DNA from: Aquilaria yunnanensis | Taxonomy: Eukaryota > Streptophyta > Magnoliopsida > Malvales > Thymelaeaceae | Assembly (NCBI GenBank): GCA_039654915.1 | Contig: CM077596.1 | Span: 47,428,501 to 47,492,500 of the forward strand | Direction of reading: 5' to 3' | DNA length: 64,000 nt | Shown here: positions 59,099-64,000 of the stretch, in pieces | Layout of the letters: each line of letters begins with the position of its first letter | How positions within the stretch are numbered: position 1 is the first letter of the stretch | Translations under genes and position numbers: made by a program | Notes under the pieces: model-generated | The model's database searches: none | Told to the model about the DNA's origin: nothing | What the model saw: only the letters and a program-made list of their open reading frames with translations

Positions 59099-60310
59099 GG
59101 ATCAGGTCGTTTAAGATGCGAGTTAATCTAGCAAGATTCCACAGAGAGGACATGCAGAGAACAGAAGAAGATGAGTCAAAAAGGAAGACAGAAGAACCAA
59201 AAAAATACGGGGCATGGAGAGATGGTAGAACATTTGAAAGAAGTGACTGCAGGTTTTAAACAAGGCAGATATCAGTTCAACTGGCAGAGACTGGTCAATG
59301 GGAATGGTAGAAGCTTCAAGTCAGAACAGGAGTCATGGGCTGGTATTAAGATAAAGTCAAGGGAGGAAGAATTAACTTGGCTGCAACGTTGTGCTATGGG
59401 AGAGGTGAAACAATTCGAATCAATTAGACAATTGCAATAGATGATGGAGACAGAAGGTTTCGGTGACCGTAAAGTCAAATATGTGGGAGGCCAAAGAGTT
59501 CTTCTAGAATGTCGGTCGAAAGAAGCATTGGATAGAATGTTGGAGGATGTAGCGGATTGGTTTGTCGAATGGTTCAATTGGTTAGCACCTTGGTCTCCAA
59601 ATGTTAATCACACAGGGAGAGTAGTATGGCTGAATGTTGAGGGGATACCTCTTCACGCATGGCACAAAGATACATTTGCAACTATTGGAATGTTATGGGG
59701 CAAAACTATTTCGGTAGAAGCATTAACCACTCAGAAGGAACAAGTTTATATGGGGAAAGTTTGTGTTTTAACACATTCTATGGAGACAATCTCAAAAGTC
59801 CTGAGAGTTAAAGTGGATGATAAAATTTATGATGTTAGAGTTTGTGAAGATATATGTCATTTAGTTGATTTTGGTCCCAGATACATTTCAGCGTCTCAGC
59901 TGGAACAGGAAGAGACTAATGAGTCTGCAAACGAGGTTGAAGGAGAAGAAGAAGATGAAGGCGATGGGCTGAGCATGGAAGAAATAGAAGATCCTGATGA
60001 TATCTTGGGAAGCAAAAGAGTTGGAGTAGTTGGCCTGCAAAGTTTAACGGGAACAAATTTTGAAGGGGATGAAAGAAGACGGCTGGAACAGTTCTCAAAA
60101 CCCGAGAATTTTGAGAGCGGCAGTAGAGTGTTTGAGATGGATTTGAATTCAAAACAGGTAAATAATAGTGGTGTAGGAGTGGAGTCCGAATCTGGTGGGC
60201 TTATGGGTGATTCTGGCCCAATTGATAATTTACATGACGTCAGGAGTTTGGACGAACAGGGCGGTAGTAGAAGCAATTCAGTCTGGCCCAAAGGTGAGAA
60301 AAGATAAAAC
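59099..60310 (+). pseudogene. LINE-2 ORF1, 3' part
   Basis: After the miniature element the frame continues (RFKMRVNLARFHRED) and shifts near 59240 into KEVTAGFKQGRYQFNWQRLV. One TAG at 59438 separates this from a 288-codon frame to 60307. That frame reads YVGGQRVLLECRSKEALDRM, then WFVEWFNWLAPW, VVWLNVEGIPLHAW and FATIGMLWGK, the DUF4283-like region common in these ORF1 proteins. A strongly acidic low-complexity tail follows (EEEDEGDGLSMEEIEDPDD). Confidence 0.8.
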
Positions 60311-60884
60311 AACGGACAAAGGGTCAACTAGAGAACGAATTGGGGAAACGTCAGAGAATTCAGCAGGGACAAACGAAATCACTAGTCGGCATTCAGAAGT
60401 GAAAAAGAAAAATTCACAAGAAAGGAAGAAACCAAAGACAAAACATATGTTTGAGGTGATGGAGAAGTTAGGAGGTTGGCACGGACGCACAAGCCTCAGA
60501 TTGATGAAGTCCATAGCGAGAACAAGAGTTGGCGGTGGCGATAGCAAGAGAAAAAAGTACAGCGGTAGTAGAAGCAATCCAGATCTGGACTCAAATCTGG
60601 GCAGAAATATTGCAGGTCAGTCTATCTCAGATTTGTTGTGGCGTTTTGCAATGCGAAAATTGTGAAAAATGGGAGTATCAGAAGAGATTCTTAAATGGAA
60701 ACCGTTGCGGACTTGAATAGGGAAATTGAATATGTACGTAAAGTTGGGGAACTGGTTGGTTTTGATATGAGTTCTGTTGATAATAAACAACTGGAGGAAC
60801 TAATATCACGAAGGAGTCAGGCATTGGCAAAATAATATGGAAAATTGGTGGCGTGGGTTTCGGCAATGGGGGTTGCATCTTATC

Positions 60885-61780
60885 ATGAGAATCTTATCTT
60901 TGAATATTAGTGGAATTGGGAAGACCTTGAAGTGCAGGTTATTAAGAGAACATTGCTGCAAGGAGAAAGTAGAATTTTTGGGGCTTCAGGAAACCTTTTT
61001 CTCGGGTGACCTGAAAGAAGTAAACAGGAAAGTTTCTTCATTTTGGGGCGCTGATGACTATGATTTTATCAAAAAAGATGCGATGGGTAAGTCAGGAGGG
61101 TTACTATGTGTGTGGAATTCAAAAGTGTTTCAGAAAATTGATCAGTTTATGGGTGATGGCTTTCTGGGAGTATCAGGGTTGTGCTGTGGTTGTTCTGAAG
61201 TGGTAAATATTGTTAATGTTTATGGGCCTCAAGGGGCTGAACAGAAGCCTAGAAGTGTGGAGGCAAATTTTAGAGACCATGGATAAGCACGCAGGTATAT
61301 GGGTGATTTTTGGAGATTTTAGCGTAGTTCGTTGTAAAGAAGAAAGATTTGGCAGCAGATTTGAATGAGGACTGGCAACCGAATTCAACAACTTCATAAT
61401 CAGTGCTGGGTAGCAGGAAATTCAGATGGGGGGTAGAAATTACACATGGTATCAGAAGGATGCGACCAAAATGAGCAAGTGTGGTATCTCATGAATTTTT
61501 TTCAATGGTGGCCAAGGGCAAGTGTGGTAGCATTGAGAAGCAATATTTCAGATCATTGCCCGTTGATTCTGAAGTTGAGTGATGGAGATTTTGGTTCGAT
61601 TCCCTTTCAATTCTTTGATGCTTGGATGGAACATAGTCAATTTTTAGAAGTGGTGAATATGACATGGAAGAAGGGCGTGGTGGCTGAAACTCCTGGTTAT
61701 GTATTTAAAGAAAAACTGAAGATCTTGAAAGGTGTGTTAAAGACATGGAAGATTAAAACTTTTGACAACCTAAGCGAGTA
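60885..61780 (+). pseudogene. LINE-2 ORF2 endonuclease domain
   Basis: ATG 60885 opens MRILSLNISGIGKTLKCRLL, the normal ORF2 start. Motifs follow in order: FLGLQET (about 60975), GKSGGLLCVWNS (about 61085), VNVYGPQG, IFGDFSVVR (about 61300) and SDHCPLIL (about 61550), which is the conserved S-D-H end of the apurinic-type endonuclease. A frame change occurs around 61285 and again before 61446. It would nick the target for priming. Confidence 0.87.
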
Positions 61781-62781
61781 GATTGAAAGCCTGAAATCAA
61801 AGGTTGATTGGTGGGATCAGGTAGTAGAGTCGAAGGAGTTAGAAGAAGAAGAGAAATTAAAGAGGGCTGAGGCAATGTTCAGATATATTGAAAAAGAAAA
61901 ACTGAATGATGCAATGTTGAAGCAAAAAGTCCGTATAAGATGGGCTATTGAAGGTAATGAAAACTCCAAGTTCTTCCATGCAGTAGTGAAGGGAAGAATG
62001 AAGAAGAACAATATCAATGGTCTTAATATAGATGCAAGTAGAGGGAAGAGCTGAATGTGATTAAACAGGAGGTGTATAATTTTTTTCAGAACAAATTTAA
62101 GGAGCAGGTGACCTCTCGACCAAATTTCAGAAGTATTCGATTCATGAGGTTGTCAGAGGAGGAATTGAGACAAAGCTTAGGAGAACCATTTTCAGATATT
62201 GAAATTAAAGAAGCCGTTTGAAATTATGGAGGAGATAAAGCACTAGGGCCGGATGGGTACACGTTCAATTTCTTGAAGCAATATTGGGACGTAGTGGGGA
62301 TGGATATTATAAATTTTGTTAAAGATTTTGAGGTTTTAGGAAGTCTAAACAGTGGGTGCAACTCTTCTTTCATGGCTCTGGTTCCAATAAAAATCTAGTC
62401 TCACTTGGAGAGTATAGATTGATAAGCTTGATTGGTTGCTAGTACAAGATCATTGCGAAGGTGTTGGCAGAAAGGCTAAGAAAGGTAATCACTGTTTTGA
62501 TTAGTAAATGTAATATGGTTTTATGAAAGGAAGACAGATATTGGATGATGTGCTGATTGCTAATGTAGTTAATCTAGCAAAGAGAGAAAATAGGAAAGTT
62601 ATGCTGTTTAAGGTGGATTTTGAAGGGGAGTATGATTCATTAAATTGGAAATTCCTGGATTCTACTATGGAATAGATGAATTTCGAGGGAAAATGGAGGC
62701 ATTGGATTAGGGCATGTTTACAAAGTGCCAGAATCTCCATCTTGGTGAATGGTAGTCCAACTTCGGAGTTTGAAATGGATA
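61781..62781 (+). pseudogene. LINE-2 ORF2 linker and reverse transcriptase, truncated
   Basis: The linker has the typical KVRIRWAIEGNENSKFFH (about 61930). Reverse transcriptase begins with GGDKALGPDGYTFNFLKQYW (about 62230) and MALVPIKI (about 62372). The middle blocks are broken by shifts. NGSPTSEFEMD (about 62750) is cut by Gypsy-2 before the catalytic aspartates' downstream region, so the FADD block is not in the window. Confidence 0.85.
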
Positions 62782-63079
62782 TGATGTAGGGCAAATAGGG
62801 CTAGAACCAAAAGAGAGAACATAAGAGAAGAAGAAAAAAACTAGGGGGAGGGAAATCTCTTCATTCAATAACATCAAAAAACTGTCTCCAAAAAGTCTTG
62901 TTTCTCCTATTTATAGGAGAGGAAGCATAAAAGAAACAAATAGAAAATGAAATAAATAAACTATTAAAATAAATAAATAAATCCAGCGATAAATAGGAGA
63001 GCAAAGAATCCTAATTAAAATTTATTTCCTAATTCTACGCCTAAAATAAGTTTGCCTAAAGTCTTTAGCCACTGCATCA
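62782..63079 (-). repeat. Gypsy-2 3' LTR
   Basis: On the minus strand it runs TGATGCAGTGGC ... TTTGCCCTACATCA, about 298 bp with TG...CA ends. The left border is where LINE-2 coding stops and the right border is the polypurine tract. CTATTTATAGGAGA near 62918 is TATA-like on the minus strand reading. Confidence 0.8.
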
Positions 63080-63094
63080 TTATCCCCCGGTTGA
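63080..63094 (-). other. Gypsy-2 polypurine tract
   Basis: The minus strand has CAACCGGGGGATAA just before the LTR, a purine-rich primer typical of Gypsy elements. Confidence 0.72.
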
Positions 63095-64000
63095 AATAAA
63101 CTCGACTCCATCGAGTGTGACTGCAAATATCAATCTAAGAGCTACGGGTCTATCTCACGAAGGTCCTCCTCAAACATTTAAGTAGCATTTAAAGGCGGGT
63201 GTTCCTTCCATTGAACTAGATAACGATGACCACCACCAATAGTAAAACTCAAGAACTCATCATCAAGAATGTTGTCAATCTCATCCTTTGGCTTAGGGAA
63301 CTGAGGAGTCTTTGGGATAGGTGTTCCTGCAGAAAGTCCACTTGACAAAATAGGAGGCTCAAAAGTGCCTCAATAAGGTGATAAATCTTCCACATTAAAG
63401 ACAGGACTAATATTAAGTTCAGCATGCAAATCAAGCACATATACATTTGGTCCAAGCTTCTTTAAAACAGAAAACGGGCCCATGGCTCGAGCATGTAACT
63501 TTTTAAAATTAGTTTTTGCTAGTCACTCAGGTCTTATGTGAACCATGACTTCGTAACCAACATTAAATTCCTTACCCCTATGATGCACATCAGCAGCAAG
63601 TTTATAGTTGAAATTACTCATGGCAATCTTTCATTTAACCTCAGCATGCAAATCATGGATATGTTGGGCAAAGGATTCAGCAGGTTCAGAAACTCAAAAG
63701 TTGGGGGGAAGATGAACTAAGTCAAGGGGAGTGCAAGGCTTGTAACCATAGACACACTCAAAAGGGCTCAACTCGGTTGTCCTATTGACAAAGTTGTTAT
63801 AGGCAAACTCAACATTAGACAACAATAAATCCCATGTACCTTGTTTTTCACCAATAATACATTTAAGCATGTCCCCAAAACTACGATTAACAACCTCTAT
63901 TTGGCCATCAGTTTAGGGGTGAATGGCGGAGGAGAAAAGCAAGTTGGTACCACACAATTTCCAAAAGGTCTTCCAAAAATAGCTCACAAATTTGACATCT
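63095..64000 (-). pseudogene. Gypsy-2 integrase, C-terminal part
   Basis: Reading inward from the window end on the minus strand: KLCGTNLLFSSAIHP, a stop where the family has glutamine, TDGQIEVVNRSFGDMLKCII with the catalytic glutamate, EFAYNNFVNRTTELSPFE, and YGYKPCTPLDLVHLP. Further on are HRYLVQWKEHPP and MFEEDLREI (about 63245-63150), matching the chromodomain-like tail of plant Gypsy integrases. Stops and a truncated window preclude a complete protein. Confidence 0.87.

Larger units (their letters stand above)
58384..62781 (+). mobile_element. L1-type LINE (LINE-2), interrupted
   Basis: A non-LTR retrotransposon with an RRM-containing ORF1 and an endonuclease/reverse transcriptase ORF2. 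The 5' boundary is approximate. It inserted directly next to a MATE pseudogene exon, in opposite orientation. A hAT miniature element sits in ORF1, and a Gypsy element cuts ORF2 at 62781. The rest of ORF2 presumably lies beyond the window. Confidence 0.87.
62782..64000 (-). mobile_element. Ty3/Gypsy retrotransposon (Gypsy-2), 3' end only
   Basis: The 3' LTR, polypurine tract and C-terminal integrase are in the window; the remainder lies beyond 64000. It interrupts LINE-2 ORF2. GGATA at 62777-62781 is one copy of the expected 5-bp duplication, and the other must lie outside. Confidence 0.87.

Noticed and set aside
59896..60327. 143-codon serine-rich minus-strand frame
   Set aside because: It is the antisense of the acidic tail of LINE-2 ORF1.
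1..64000. A novel operon-like or defence-type system
   Set aside because: All recognisable proteins belong to decayed transposable elements or a MATE pseudogene, and no cluster of intact, co-oriented genes exists.

Overview
The window is nuclear DNA from a plant, most likely a eudicot. The evidence is AT-rich composition, Arabidopsis-type telomere-like CCCTAAA repeats, plant CACTA, hAT and Mutator-like transposons, L1-type LINEs with RRM or CCHC ORF1 proteins, Ty3/Gypsy elements with a tRNA-Met-like primer site, and a plant MATE transporter remnant. I see no intact host gene, no convincing RNA gene and no CRISPR. Almost everything assignable is a transposable element or repeat, and nearly every reading frame in them is broken. 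Boundaries were placed by reading terminal repeats and target-site duplications (TSDs) directly.

Layout. (1) 1-14118: a CACTA element (1148-13280, TSD CAT) contains a hAT element (4294-11442), whose transposase gene is split in its BED-finger region by a 2.7 kb solo LTR (6091-8826, TSD ACAAG). (2) 14124-18859: a long solo-LTR-like element (TSD TTCAT) carrying an internal inverted block. (3) 19076-19660: a Mutator-type miniature element. (4) 20520-32800: a dispersed repeat interrupted by an L1 LINE, which is interrupted by a complete but dead Ty3/Gypsy element (25380-32364, TSD AGAAG). (5) 33005-34370: three tandem copies of a roughly 467-bp unit. (6) 36250-40099: a Copia-like solo LTR interrupted by a non-autonomous CACTA (36342-38769, TSD AAT). 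(7) 40108-41140: a telomere-like array followed by TTTAGTAAGT-type repeats. (8) 41217-46329: a second long LTR, related to the one at 14124, with an inner Mutator-like insertion (TSD CAAACAATG). (9) 47930-50100: minisatellite and low-complexity DNA. (10) 50870-57316: inverted-repeat-bounded blocks, one holding a CACTA-like element (51943-54427, TSD AAA) with dense palindromic subterminal repeats. (11) 57727-58349: two exons of a MATE (DETOXIFICATION) pseudogene on the minus strand, abutted by a second LINE (about 58384-62781). That LINE carries a hAT miniature element (58751-59090, TSD CACTATCT) and is cut by a second Gypsy element running off the window end.

How the parts work together: they do not form a pathway. 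The interest lies in the insertion history, since intact TSDs at several nested levels give a relative order of events. I found no convincing undescribed functional system. The most unusual structures are the mixed direct/inverted homology between the two long LTRs, the recurring telomere-like plus TTTAGTAAGT composite, and the dense ACCAACGCGTTGGT-type palindromes at both ends of the third CACTA element.
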